Below, piece after piece: positions 12,144-25,600 of a DNA stretch of 64,000 bases. How positions within the stretch are numbered: position 1 is the stretch's first letter; each line of letters begins with the position of its first letter. The stretch comes from Nematostella vectensis. Taxonomy: Eukaryota; Cnidaria; Anthozoa; Actiniaria; Edwardsiidae. Position numbers and translations under genes: made by a program. Location: contig NC_064034.1 in NCBI RefSeq assembly GCF_932526225.1, positions 20,604,747-20,668,746 on the forward strand, written 5' to 3'. The notes beneath the pieces are model-generated. The model was given only the letters and a program-made list of their open reading frames with translations. It made no database searches and was not told where the DNA came from.

Positions 12144-12603
12144 TGGTAAGATCTTTCCTCCACGTTTACCACATTGAGATCGCACTATTTTCCAGGAAGA
12201 AATCAACAGAATACCACTCGTGACAATTGGCTTTAATTCGATAGCAATTGGTCCGAATCAAACCAAACTCATACAGATGAAGGGTCTTAGTAAGATCTTT
12301 CATCGACATTAATTACATTGAGATCGCACCAATTTCCAGGAAGAAATTAACAGAATACCACTCGTGACAATTGGCTTTAATTCAATAGCAATTGATCCGA
12401 ATCAAACCAAACTCATACAGATGAAGAGTGTTAGTGAGATCTTTCATCCACGTTAATTACATTGAGATCGCACTATTTTCCAGGAAGAAATCAACAGAAT
12501 ACCACTCGTGACAATTGGCTTTTATTCGATAGCAATTGATCCGAATCAAACCAAACTCATACAGATGAAGGGTCTTAGTAAGATCTTTCATCCACGTTAA
12601 TTC
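12144..12603 (+). repeat. 144-bp tandem array, left arm (about 3 copies)
   Basis: Units carry 'agatctttcatccacgttaa', 'gagatcgcac', 'ccaggaagaaatcaacagaa', 'taccactcgtgacaattgg' and 'ccgaatcaaaccaaactcat' in order, with 144-bp spacing between equivalent positions. The matching inverted array lies at 14490-15205. Confidence 0.85.
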
Positions 12604-12823
12604 CTAATAAATGTATTTGTATATTGGGCTTTTCTTCCAAACGCATTAATATACAGTATTTAGAGGATAAATATTCACGCTTTACTTGAGTACGCGTGTA
12701 GAAGGATAAGTCGTAAAACGAAATCGCGAGATTCCATTTACTTATTCGCGAAAACTTACTTGAATAAGTTGCCTACTCGTGTCTCTGCACTAATCTATTT
12801 GTTTTATCAGAGCCTTATCTAAG

Positions 12824-13625
12824 TTCCCTGCTAGCAGAGGCCTCTTTTCTCTGTATTTCGCTGGGCTGGAGTTCGCGAGGAAAAGATACCTCTGCCATGG
12901 GTCGAAACTGTTTCTGTTGCGCATGCGTGAGCGTTAATAAGCGACCGACGTGCCAAAACCCGTACCATCGCGCGAAAGCTGTCAATATGCTAATATGCTT
13001 TGCATGGGTTTAGTCGAAAATCATGAATCAAACTCCGGTTAGTTCTCCTCTTCGAAAAAAGAAAACAACTGTTCAATTTCAATCACCTAAAACGTCACTA
13101 AAAAGATTGAACAACAAACGCAGCAAAGACGAGTTTTGTCTTGTTTGTGGGATTAATTTCAAGACATCTGGGCAGGCGAGTTTCTTCAATGTAAATATCG
13201 CACAGTTGGATTCGAAGAAAATGTTACAAAACTTTTTGGTAAACTTAGATCAGCTATTCCCAGAAGAATATGCAAAACCTGTAAACGGAAGATTGACTCG
13301 TTAGTCAAAAGAGGGAAAATTCTGAATGAAGATAAGGCATTGAATGGCTTCTTTTATAATTCGTCGCGTGATATTTCTACGGAGGACGCCGTTTCGAATG
13401 CGGGCTTATTATCCCGCAGCAGATATACGTTTCATGCATGCGCTAGTCATTGTGGGCTCAAATAGTGGCCAGTAATTAATGAACGGGGCATGCGCTCTGG
13501 ATCTCGTCCACAATCGTGGACGGCGGTTTGATCAAACGAACTTGCGACCCATGGCAGAGGTATCTTTTCCTCGCGAACCCCAGCCCAGCGAAATACAGAG
13601 AAAAGAGGCCTCTGCTAGCAGGGAA
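12824..13625. mobile_element. Mutator-like TIR element with 9-bp target duplication, nested in the palindrome
   Basis: The element is 802 bp long and flanked by the direct repeat TTATCTAAG (12815-12823 and 13626-13634). It begins TTCCCTGCTAGCAGAGGCC, and its right end is the inverted copy. The terminal inverted repeats extend about 81 bp on each side (12824-12904 and 13545-13625) with very few mismatches. Nine-bp target duplications and long terminal repeats are typical of Mutator-like elements; the family assignment is inference. Inside is a broken zinc-finger-type coding fragment rather than a transposase. Confidence 0.75.
13023..13464 (+). pseudogene. Captured zinc-finger (ZAD-like CxxC...CxxC) fragment inside the Mutator-like element
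   Basis: Starting with ATG at 13023, the frame reads MNQTPVSSPLRKKK and later DEFCLVCGINFKTSG. Near 13215 the sensible reading shifts frame, continuing with KLFGKLRSAIPRRICKTCKR and KIDSLVKRGKILNED up to a stop near 13460. The two CxxC pairs about 50 residues apart, with a basic tail, resemble zinc-associated (ZAD-type) domains that couple cysteine pairs. The frameshift means no full product is made as written. It may be a host gene piece carried by the element or a remnant of its own protein. Confidence 0.5.
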
Positions 13626-14489
13626 TTATCTAAGTAGCCAAGGTATTAATTGACAACAAGCACTATCTGTCAAATTGTGGTTTTGTTAGTTAGGTCAAAT
13701 TCCTACGACACACGTAGTCAAGTAAAGCGTAAATATTTCTCCTCTAAACATATTAATGCGTTTAGAAGGGATGTCCAATATACAAATACATTTATTAGAT
13801 GTGAGGTAGATTTCCTCTTTTCTCCTAGATTCATTTGTGAAAGCGATTGCACGCACTGCGTAATTTGACCTTTTGTAGAAGATAGATTCTCATGTGCACA
13901 GCTCCGTTTAGCAGCAGAGCACGTGAATGTCGGCGTTACTAAAAAGAGGAATCGGCGGAAACGGCGGAACCAGTATATTTCGCTTAGTTATAGGGGTAGG
14001 GATGTCATACTAGGATCACCATTTATTTCCTTTCTAATCTGAACAAAAAAAACCCCACTCCGTTAAGAAAAGCTAAGACAACATCACTAAGCGCAGATGT
14101 GCTACGTTATTTCACGCATATTTGACATTCTGTCATATGCAATTTGTATCCATTTGTATCGGATTAGTAACAAAAAAACCTTGTTTTAGAAGCGCGTCTT
14201 GTTAGAGGTAAGACATGCAAGCGTTCGTAGTTTTAGCCTTCGTAGGTTTAGCGTTCCGATTTCCGTTGAAAGTTCCGAATAATAAACGAAAAAAAATAAT
14301 CCTTGTTTAGAAGCGCGTCTTGTTAGTAGCGTTGTTCATATCTTTTCTTCAGTGCTTAAAAGCATTTTTTCGTACTACATTCGTAACTAGACTATAAGAG
14401 ATCAGTTACCTTGTCCGACACATGCCATCCCTCCCCTCTCCGTAAATAACCTGTCATGGCGGTAAATGGGCAAGACGATAAAGTTCCTT

Positions 14490-15205
14490 TATCTGAAATA
14501 AGTTTGGTTTGATTCGGATCAATTGCTATCAAATAAAAGCCAATTGTCACGAGTGGTATTCTGTTAATTTCTTCCTGGAAATTGGTGCGATCTCAATGTA
14601 ATCAAAGTGGATGAAAGATCTTACTAAGACCCTTCATCTGCATGAGTTTAGTTCGATTCGGATCAATTGCTATCGAATAAAAGCCAATTGTCACGAGTGG
14701 TATTCTGTTAATTTCTTCCTGGAAATTGGTGCGATCTCAATGTAATTAGTGTGAATGAAAGATCTTACTAAGACCCTTCATCTGTATGAGTTTGGTTTGA
14801 TTCGAATCAATTGCTATCGAATTAAAGCCGATTGTCACGAGTGGTATTCTGTTAATTTCTTTCTGGAAATTGGTGCGATCTCAATGTAATTAGTGTGGAT
14901 GAAAGATCTTACTAAGATCCTTCATCTGTATGAGTTTGGTTTGATTCGGATCAATTGCTATCGAATTAAAGCCGATTGTCACGAGTGGTATTCTGTTAAT
15001 TTCTTTCTGGAAATTGGTGCGATCTCAATGTAATCAAAGTGGATGAAAGATCTTACTAAGACCCTTCATCTGTATGAGTTTGGCTTGATTCGGATTGATT
15101 GCTATCGAATAAAAGCCAATTGTCACGAGTGGTATTCTGTTAATTTCTTCCTGGAAATTGGTGCGATCTCAATGTAATTAATGTGGATTAAAGATCTTAC
15201 CAAGA
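14490..15205 (-). repeat. 144-bp tandem array, right arm (about 5 copies)
   Basis: Inverted counterpart of the left-arm array; the minus strand carries the same ordered blocks. Copies differ from each other at a few percent of positions, and two start from 'aatcaaagtggatg' rather than 'aattagtgtggatg', indicating exchange within the array. Confidence 0.85.
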
Positions 15206-16033
15206 CCGGGATTAGGGCAAATCAGTGACACATACTTTTCGAGCACGGCGCCCTAAACTTGAAAAATATGTATATATATTATAAGTATTTTTTAGGTTAA
15301 CCTCTAATCTTGTTAATGGCAAAATATCAAAAGTGTTCTATTTATTGCTATAAAGTTATGGTCTTAAATGCAGCAACTGTCCGTAATTGGGGCAATACAC
15401 TGTAGTATGTATTGACAGCCTCATTAGAAATAAATTTTTTAGCACCCCCACCATATCTTAGTATGAATGAATAAGCGCCGCATTCCCTGACAGGCGCCCT
15501 AAATGTATGTAAATAACACCGCGATACTAAACAGAATACCAAAGAAACCCGTGGAGTTTTAACCCGCAGCGAGGTTTAGTTTTTTTTTTTTTTTTTTTTT
15601 TTACAAAAAAACATTATTTTTAAGTATTTTTTATTTCCCCTCGGGGTCTCAAACCTCGTTACCAAGTGACTTAGGTAACCGGAATGAAATAGTATGAAAT
15701 GAACATTTACTTTCATGTTTTTCAGAATATAGAATTGAACACGAAGTTGCGTATAAGGATTTGATCTAAGGATTTTATTACACAAATACTTTTTATGTTT
15801 ATGGTATGACATTTCTTTCCTGCTTCGAAAAATCTAAGCTGCTGATAAATGCCGACAACAAACTAATAATTGTTAAACAATGAAGCAAATTAATAATTAC
15901 GCAATTTTTTATAGTGCTAAAGTATTGAATTAAATTGTACGTTTGTATCTAATAAGCGATTGAGAAAAAGCCTATGTGTAATGGAAGAAAATTATTGTCA
16001 CGAACGGTCTTCAAATAGTAGCTGTCACACGAG

Positions 16034-16370
16034 AGATTTTGTCACGAGTGGTTGTCACCAGTGGTTGTCACGAGTGGTTGTCACGAGTTGTTGTCACCAG
16101 TGGTTTTGTCACGAGTGGTTGTCACCAGTGGTTGTCACCAGTGGTTGTCACCAGTGGTTGTCACCAGTGGTTGTCACGAGTGGTTGTCACGAGTGGTTGT
16201 CACCAGTGGTTGTCACCAGTGGTTGTCACCAGTGGTTGTCACCAGTGGTTGTCACCAGTGGTTGTCACCAGTGGTTGTCACCAGTGGTTGTCACGAGTGG
16301 TTGTCACCAGTGGTTTTGTCACCAGTGGTTGTCACGAGTGGTTGTCACCAGTTGTTGTCACCAGTGGTAA
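16034..16370 (-). repeat. 13-bp tandem array, right arm
   Basis: About 25 copies of the complement of the left array (gtcaccagtggtt and gtcacgagtggtt on the plus strand), ending in the terminal cgttttga. The CCAG variant dominates here, whereas CTCG dominates in the left arm, so the two arms have been homogenised separately. Confidence 0.9.
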
Positions 16371-16477
16371 AAAACGTTTTGAGTCTAGTAGGATAGAAGG
16401 GCAAATGCCCATCAGCCATTGTTTTGTTAAAGACCCCTTTTCAATAAATACCAATTGGATGTATGTGAAATGTGCTT

Positions 16478-16483
16478 TTTATT
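16478..16483 (-). terminator. Probable MCM10 polyadenylation signal
   Basis: AATAAA on the minus strand about 120 bases after the MCM10 stop codon. It lies between the gene and the end of the foldback-like element. Confidence 0.55.
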
Positions 16484-16603
16484 TAATAAAATCTAAAAAT
16501 TCAATCAATGTTACATTCTTAAAATTCTACATTTTATATATTCTACATAGAGAAAATATAAAACCGAGGGCTTATACTATTACTTTGTTTTAAAGTCAAA
16601 GTT

Positions 16604-19600
16604 CTATCTCAAGGAATTCATGAATTTGCTATGTTCTTCCCCTCTCACCAACAAGGTTTCCCCTGCGATCTTCGGTCCTTGCTTCTCCTACAAAGACAAA
16701 CAAAAACTGTTTAAAAAACCTTCTTGCTACCGTAAAAAAAACGTCCTGACCGCCACTAACCATAAACATGGATGTTCGCTCGTAGTTCATTTCACCGCAG
16801 TTCCTAGAAAAGAAAGAGTTAGAGTCATTGTCAATGTTTTTTTTTCTGGATTACTCTATTCTTTCAAATGCAAAAAAGAGTTTCTGCTGTTTTGTGAGAA
16901 ACGGGCCCAATCCGCAACTTTCTTGGCTAGGCACCTTCTATACCACCAACGCAGTTATACAAAAATAATGAGTATGACAACATTTTAGTCTGGAAATTCT
17001 GAAAAATTTGGAAGGGCCAGGCTGTGTGGTAAAATTGGACATTTTTAGAAAATAGAGGGAAGTCTGCGATATGCAAAGCCTTGGGCACACGCCTTTCTTT
17101 TCATGTAAAGTTTTAAAAACAAATGCAAGCAAATAAACATAAACAAACGTCAAGGCTTATTTGCACGTATTTTCATGTTGATCGTCGTCTAACAGTGCTA
17201 CTCGTACTTGCAAGTTAGCTTTGGCATCCGAGCCCCATAACTGATGGTTCTCTGCTTGCAGTTCTTGCAGGAGAAGAAACGTTTTGGAGCTTTGGTCTGC
17301 TTCAGAGGATGGTTCTCTTTGAAGCAGATGTCAGAAGCACTTTCAGCTACGTAATCACACTAAAGAACAAACAAATTTAGATGGATGTATAAGCGAGGGT
17401 AGAAAGTAACCAGACAGACAAATAAGATGCTGACAAGAAAAAATGGCCAAGTAGGACAAATTTGTGATTCAGGAGATAATGGACTGGCTCAAAAATAACA
17501 AGCTGATAACGCGGTATAACTTAAGGTAAAAATCGTTGCCAATTTCTCAGTTAGACTGTGGCTTTTTGCCATAAAAGGGGTAATTGGGAAAGAGCTGTCT
17601 TATTTAAATTACCACCTCTACCTTCTTGCAACAGTAGACTTTGACAATAATCTCTTTGATAGACTTGAGCTTGTCTTCCAACTGTTCTTTCTTCTCCAGT
17701 GAGCTGAAGTACTGTTCCTGCCTCTCTGCTTGTGCCTGATGGGTACCAATAATCACCTCACATTGACAAAAGGCATAAGATGCTTCAAACATAATTGAAA
17801 TGAATATCAATAACCAATAACCAATAAGCAATCGGGTTGGCAAGATGAAGGGGGGAGGGAGCGGAGCAGCTAGGAAAGATCACTACCCAGAATATATGGG
17901 TTTTGCTTCAGCCCTAAATGAGCATAAACACCCATGCATACCAACAACCCCGTAACTACACTAGACATGGAACAAGACGCACCATGCATACCAACAACCC
18001 CCTAACTACACTAGACATGGAACAAGACGCACCATGCATACCAACACCCCCCTAACTACACTAGACATGGAACAAGACGCACCATGCATACCAACAACAC
18101 GCTAACTACACTAGACATGGAACAAGACGCACCATACATACCAACAACCCCCTAACTGCACTACACATGGAACAAGACGCACCATGCATACCAACAACCC
18201 CCTAACTACACTAGACATGGAACAAGACGCACCATGCATACCAACAACCCCCTAACTACACTACACATGGAACAAGACGCACCATGCATACCAACAACCG
18301 CCTAACTACACTAGACATGGAACAAGACGCACCATGCATACCAACAACACGCTAACTACACTAGACATGGAACAAGACGCACCATGCATACCAACAACCC
18401 CCTAACTACACTACACATGGAACAAGACGCACCATGCATACCAACAACCCCCTAACTACACTAGACATGGAACAAGACGTACCATGCATACCAACAACCC
18501 CCTAACTACACTACACATGGAACAAGACGCACCATGCATACCAACAACCCCCTAACTACACTACACATGGAACGAGACGCACCATGCATACCAACAACCG
18601 CCTAACTACACTAGACATGGAACAAGACGCACCATGCATACCAACAACCCCCTAACTACACTACACATGGAACAAGACGCACCATGCATACCAACAACCG
18701 CCTAACTACACTAGACATGGAACAAGACGCACCATGCATACCAACAACACGCTAACTACACTAGACATGGAACAAGACGCACCATACATACCAACAACCC
18801 CCTAACTGCACTACACATGGAACAAGACGCACCATGCATACCAACAACCCCCTAACTACACTAGACATGGAACAAGACGCACCATGCATACCAACAACCC
18901 CCTAACTACACTAGACATGGAACAAGACGCACCATGCATACCAACAACCCCCTAACTACACTAGACATGGAACAAGACGCACCATGCATACCAACAACCC
19001 CCAAACTACACTAGACATGGAACAAGACGCACCATGCATACCAACAACCCCCTAACTACACTAGACATGGAACAAGACGCACCATGCATACCAACAACCG
19101 CCTAATTACACTAGACATGGAACAAAACGCACCATGCATACCAACAACCCCCTAACTACACTAGACATGGAACAAGACGCACCATACATACCAACAACCC
19201 CCAAACTACACTACACATGGAACAAGACGCACCATGCATACCAACAACCCCCTAACTACACTAGACATGGAACAAGACGCACCATGCATACCAACAACCC
19301 CCTAACTACACTAGACATGGAACAAGACGCACCATGCATACCAACAACCCCCTAACTACACTACACATGGAACAAGACGCACCATGCATACCAACACCCC
19401 CCTAACTACACTAGACATGGAACAAGACGCACCATGCATACCAACAACACGCTAACTACACTAGACATGGAACAAGACGCACCATACATACCAACAACCC
19501 CCTAACTGCACTACACATGGAACAAGACGCACCATGCATACCAACAACATCCTAACTACACTAGACATGGAACAAGACGCACCATGCATACCAACAACCC

Positions 19601-22600
19601 CCAAACTACACTACACATGGAACAAGACGCACCATGCATACCAACAACATCCTAACTACACTAGACATGGAACAAGACGCACCATGCATACCAACAACCC
19701 CCAAACTACACTACACATGGAACAAGACGCACCATGCATACCAACAACCCCCTAACTACACTAGACATGGAACAAGACGCACCATGCATACCAACAACCC
19801 CCAAACTACACTACACATGGAACAAGACGCACCATGCATACCAACAACCCCCTAACTACACTAGACATGGAACAAGACGCACCATGCATACCAACAACCC
19901 CCTAACTACACTAGACATGGAACAAGACGCACCATGCATACCAACAACCCCCTAACTACACTACACATGGAACAAGACGCACCATGCATACCAACAACCC
20001 CCAAACTACACTAGACATGGAACAAGACGCACCATGCATACCAACAACCGCCTAATTACACTAGACATGGAACAAAACGCACCATACATACCAACAACCC
20101 CCTAACTACACTACACATGGAACGAGACGCACCATGCATACCAACAACCCCGTAACTACACTACACATGGAACAAGACGCACCATGCATACCAACAACCC
20201 CCTAACTACACTAGACATGGAATAAGACGCACCATGCATACCAACAACCCCCTAACTACACTAGACATGGAACAAGACGCACCTCTTCCACTTGTCCCAC
20301 ATGAAGTGATCTTGCGCACAACAACCTCTTGCCCTCAGCTGAATTCAAGTCAATCCCGCTAAACTCAGGTCCAAGAAGTCGCCGTCTTTTAGGGGTGTTT
20401 TCACCGATGTCGGATTCACCATCTGGAATATAATATCATAAAGGCCTGTTCAAAACAGTAACAGCATTGCGTGGGAAAACAGCCAGTTAGCATTGCAAAC
20501 AGGGTGTGAGTAACATGTGTAGAAATAAGCGCTCTCTCGATGACCTCAAAAATTTTAATTTAACTTAAAAGCACCAAGGGCGGGAAAACCAGCATTTATG
20601 GTAGACCTATTTATGCGATTTCCTTATTTTGCTGTTTGCTAGCTTTCTTGGAAGGTTTATCTGAGCGCCGAGGTATCGCATGTCTCATTGCGATCGCAAT
20701 TATTTGTTAAATGCTGTCCTCTACTTCCCCCCCTGCAGCAAATACCTGATTGGTCCTTGTCAACTCGCTTTCCTACTGTTTGGATTGCTGATGGTGAACG
20801 TTTTTTCCTTACAGCATTGGGATCCTCTTTTTCAATCGGTCCTTTCTGTTTTACAACCGACAGGGCACGGAGCTGAAAGAGTAACAAAGCACTGTTAGCT
20901 TCCATGGGTATCTCACGGAAACATGCATACGTTATTCTCAGGGTGTAGAGCTTGGTGATAAAGGTAACGCAAAACAGAGTTTTTTCCCCGCGATATACCC
21001 CTTGTGCGAAAAGTATGTGTAGCATGATTTAGCCTCAGTGGGCCTCATTTTACAGTGAATGAGGGGACTTGTTTCTGGAAGACGGACGGCAATTAGAAAT
21101 TCCTTTTTTGTTAAGTTTTGCTCTCAACTCAATGGAGGTGGACGTACGCGCTCGGGTTTAAACAAGACACCAGCACTATCTATGTGGGAACGTAAAAACA
21201 CAAAACTAATCTATTTCCACCTCTATTTCCACCCCTAACCTGTAACATCAACTCAGCAAATGTTGGTCTCCCTTTATACCTTGGCAGACGAAGTCGTTTT
21301 CGGTGGTGGAGTTGGTGCATCAAACACGATGTCTAGCCCTGGGTAAATGCCTCGCCCCAGCTTTGGTTCACTGCTTGTTGTCGCTGGCCTTTTTGAGTTA
21401 TTCACTTCCTTGTGATGGTTTCGTAGCAGCTGGGATGCAGACGCTGCAGGGGTCTTCTCCTCTTTGGGCTTTCCTGTTTGAAAACACGGGCTAAGGTTAG
21501 GGCTAGTGCTACGGTTAGGTAGGACTTAGATGATGGCTGGTTTATAAAGATTCGCTTGTGTAAGCGAATTACAATTTGTTTTTTCTTACAAATGAAACTA
21601 GTTGCGAATAAGGTTGTGACATACTTTCTTCCTCGTCCTTGTGCAAATGCTTGATCAGGTTTCGAGTTCCTGGAGTTGGTAGTGCTAAAAGATCACGCCT
21701 GACCAAAAACAACAACACCGAGTGTAATTAATGTTTCAAGTTGAATTGCCATTCAAACAGAAAAGCTGCACCATAACATCGTAGATCACTCACAAGAAAT
21801 CAGAAGCAGCTTCACTTTGCTTGGGCTTCGCTGTCTTCGTCTTCTTGATGGAGGTATCTAAACATTACAAAAATACTCTTTAGAAGGCTTTCAATGACGA
21901 CGAAGTGTGGGCGCATGTGCAGAGACCCACGTTGGCACTGTATGGAGTTGCTGGAGAGTTGGAAAATGAACCTCTGTTTATTTCTGGATAGGAAATGGCA
22001 CTACTGAGGTATAAGGTGTTAAAATAAGTCTAAAATATATGTGATATAACGAATGGTGTGAAAAGTACGTAGTACCGTAGTGTCAGAAAACGGGTTAGCT
22101 TTTTTGCCAAAGTTGTGCAAACTTTAAACCGTTTCATCGCCTTTTCATACTATTTTCTCCAAATGTTTCCCACTATACTGATGTAAAAATATGTATAAAA
22201 AGCAGCAGTTTTATGCCATATTTTATCAGTCATTTCAGTTTTCGGCGTTTTCACACAACAAGCCCAAGTAATGGGAAACTAAATCTATTTAGTTATCATA
22301 CCTTGTTCAGAATCTCCAGCAATACCTAGACTTTTCAGAGACACGTTTTTGCTTTTCTGTGGCGCAGGTGCTCCTAGTGTTAACGTTTTTCCCTGATACA
22401 TGAATGATGAGGAGGACATGTTCTTCTGAAGCTTGTTCATTAGGGCACCTTTGTTGGGAGCGCCATAGCTACATAAAAGTTGAAGCAATGATTAGATATA
22501 TGCTGTATTATTTGCTTTTTCGTAAACGTTCAAGTAGCCGATACACGTTGTTAGTGCAAACGGCGAATGGCATTTCGGAAAGGAGCTTATAAATAAGCTG

Positions 22601-25600
22601 TCAGAGCTATACATCAATGGCCTTAGATTTTCGTTTGATTTGATGTCCTGCATTCAGTTAAAAAACACGAGACGCATGGTACCAGGGAAATGCCGCTTGC
22701 ACTGACAAAGTTTTTGAAAAAAGGTTCTGATGCTAACAGGATTGGCAATTTGTCTGCCCTTTGGCTAGGAAATTGAAACAGTTAAATAGAGGGAAAAATC
22801 AAGTAAAAAACTTTTAATTAAGGCAAAGTTTTTTAAAATTAGTGTATACGAAGGAGAATACACACATTGTGCTGCCTGAGAGCTAGATGGATTACAGCAT
22901 AGGCTAAGTTCAAACGTCGTATTATCAATAAAAATGAAGACAACCGACTGTTATAATATTATTTGTTTTGGGCCCCCTGTGGCCCCTTATTTATCTTATG
23001 GGCCCCCCCGAGGATGGGGCTCCTCGTTGTCTTATGTTGTAGTTTTTTCACTCGGTAGATTTGATTTTGTAGAGCTTTATTGTAAAAGAAACAACCGAAT
23101 ATTGAAGTAAACACCTTTTATTACATGGTGTCAGAAGTGGTTAACCACTGGAGAATATTAATTGTTAAAGAAAAGTCGACAAAACAAGGAAACGATGCCC
23201 GAAAGTGGGGAAATGTATCATCGAGCTCCGGGACCTTTGGTGTTGGATGCGAATGCATCAGAAAATTGGAGAAAGTTCCTAATGCAGTTCGAAATTTACT
23301 TGGTTGCAAAAGGAAAGGACGACAAGGGAGATAAGTTAAAAGTTAATTTGTTACTTAACTGTGCTGGACCGAGTGCAATTGAAGAGTATAGCCACTTTGT
23401 GTATACTGCAGGCGAGAGTAATGAATCTTATGGTGATGTGTGCCGAAAGTTCCATGAACTTTGTCGAGGAGCTAAGAATGTCATTTATGAGCGACTGCTC
23501 TTCAATCTTAGAAACCAAAAGGAGGGTGAACGAATTGACAACTTTGTTAGTGAGCTAAAACGGCTTTCATTAAACTGTGACTTTGGAGCACTTAGAGATT
23601 CATTGATACGAGACCGTATTGTGGGGGGAGTAACCAGCGATGAATTGCGAGGGGAGTTGTTGAAAAAGCCAGACCTTACCCTACAAACCGCGCATGATTA
23701 CTGCAGAACTTATTAGGCGACTGAGCTGCAGAAGTATAAGTTTGTTCCACAGACAGTAGTCCCAAGTAAAACAGTGTCTGTACAACCAGTCCAAGTTAAG
23801 AAAGAACAGCCGTCTTGTAAGTTCTGTGGATATCGCCATTCATTTGCACACCCAACACGATGCCCAGCCTTTAAAAGGAATTGCAAGATTTGTAGCAAAA
23901 CAGGCCATTTTGCAAAGATGTGTAAAAACAAACAGAAAAAAGATCCAGAAGTGCATGTGGTGGAACAGGAGTATGACTCAAGTGACAGCAACGAAACCCA
24001 CACATACTTTGGATCCATTGAAGTCGGAAGCGTGTTACAGAACCAGCAACCCAAAAAGAGCCTGATAAAAGTCATGATAGCAGGAAAAGAGGTCAAACTG
24101 AAAGCAGACACGGGTGCGGAGGCTACTGTCATCCCCTACAACTTGTACAAGAGCATCACCAACAAGCCGTTGAAACGTGTACACCAGCCTTTGAAGGGCT
24201 GGCTTGCGACTAAGCCCATCTACCCTAAAGGATGTGTCCGCCTTCCAACACAGTACAAAGATCGAAAGATAGATCTGTTATATCTTGTAGTTGATGGAGA
24301 GTTCACCCCACTACTAAGTTGTGAGGCTTGCCTTGATCTTGAAGTCCTACAGTTCATGGATCTCACATTGCTAGATTCACCATCAGCACAAACATCAAAC
24401 ATCGACTTGTCCAGAGAACAAAGCAAAAGTACCACAACCCTCACAAGTGACCCTGTTCTGAAAGATTACCTTGATTGCTTCAGTAACAAACCAGGAATGT
24501 TACCCAACAAAGTACACCTAGAGGTAGACTCTGCAGTAACTCCAGTTATACACGCACCCAGAAAGATCCCAGTATCCATGTTAGACCCAACTCAACAGAA
24601 GCTGAGAGAGATGGAAGAAGATGGGATCATTGTTAAAGAAGAAGAACATACCCCTTGGGTCTCTTCGATGTTAGTAATCGATAAACGAAAAGACAAAGAA
24701 AAGAAAAGCCCACCAACCAAAGACAACATCAGAATATGTATAGACCCACGTGACCTCAATAGAGCCCTCAAGAGACCCCATTATCCGATGGCCACAGTGG
24801 AACAGGTTGCCAACAAACTCACCGGTGCTGAAATATTCTCAACGTTGGATGCATGCAGCGGTTTTTGGCAACTACCAGTAGACGAAGAAAGCTCGAAGCT
24901 CCTGACTTTCAATACCCCCTGGGGTCGATACAGATTCCTGCGGCTCCCATTCGGCATAAGTTCCGCGCCCGAGATTTACCAACGAGAGATGGACCGACTC
25001 TTCGCAGGAGTACCAGTAGAAATAATCGTTGACGACTTTTTGATACATGGTGGAAATCAATGTGAGCTAGATCACAAGATGATTGCAGTATTGAAGAGGA
25101 GCCGTGAGATAGGTCTAAAGTTCAATCCACGTAAAGCCAAACTTCGAGTTCCTGAAGTCAGCTACGTTGGACACCTATTTACTGCAGACGGTTTAAAGCC
25201 TGATCCTGAAAAGGTAAGAGCTATCAACGAGATGCCTGCCCCGACCGATAAAGATGGCATACTACGTTTCCTAGGAACTGTAAACTATCTGGATAAATTT
25301 ATTGAACATAAAGCTGATCTCCAGGGCCCTATCTCGCAGCTAACAAGGAATGATACCGCATTCGTATGGGAGACACCTCAACAGCATGCATTTGACAAGC
25401 TCAAAGCAGTCATTACCTCAGCGCCAGTTTTAGCCTATTTTGACAACACCAAAGAGACAGTGCTTAATGTTGATGCAAGTGGCACGGGATTAGGTGCTGT
25501 GATTCTGCAGGACGAAAGACCTGTAGCATTTGGCTCAAAAACACTATCACCTGCTGAGACAAGGTATGCCAACATCGAGCGAGAGCTTCTGGCAATTGTC

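Larger units (their letters stand above)
11333..16383. mobile_element. Foldback-like element: about 5-kb palindrome with tandem-repeat arms
   Basis: The outermost sequences are inverted copies: TCAAAACGTTTTTTACCACT at the left end and its complement ending at 16383. Each arm runs inward through a 13-bp array (TGACAACCACTCG type), a spacer, a 144-bp array, and about 100 bp of unique sequence (ctaataaatgtatttgtata..., 12605-12700 against 13730-13800). All are in opposite orientation on the two sides. This is the architecture of foldback transposons: long inverted repeats made of short tandem repeats around a loop. The loop is occupied by a nested element at 12824-13625. The right arm is longer, with five 144-bp units against about three and extra sequence at 13800-14490 and 15210-16030. 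No transposase is visible. Confidence 0.75.

Noticed and set aside
11343-20280. CRISPR arrays suggested by regular repeats
   Set aside because: Units are contiguous tandem repeats without unique spacers, in a eukaryotic intron and transposon setting.
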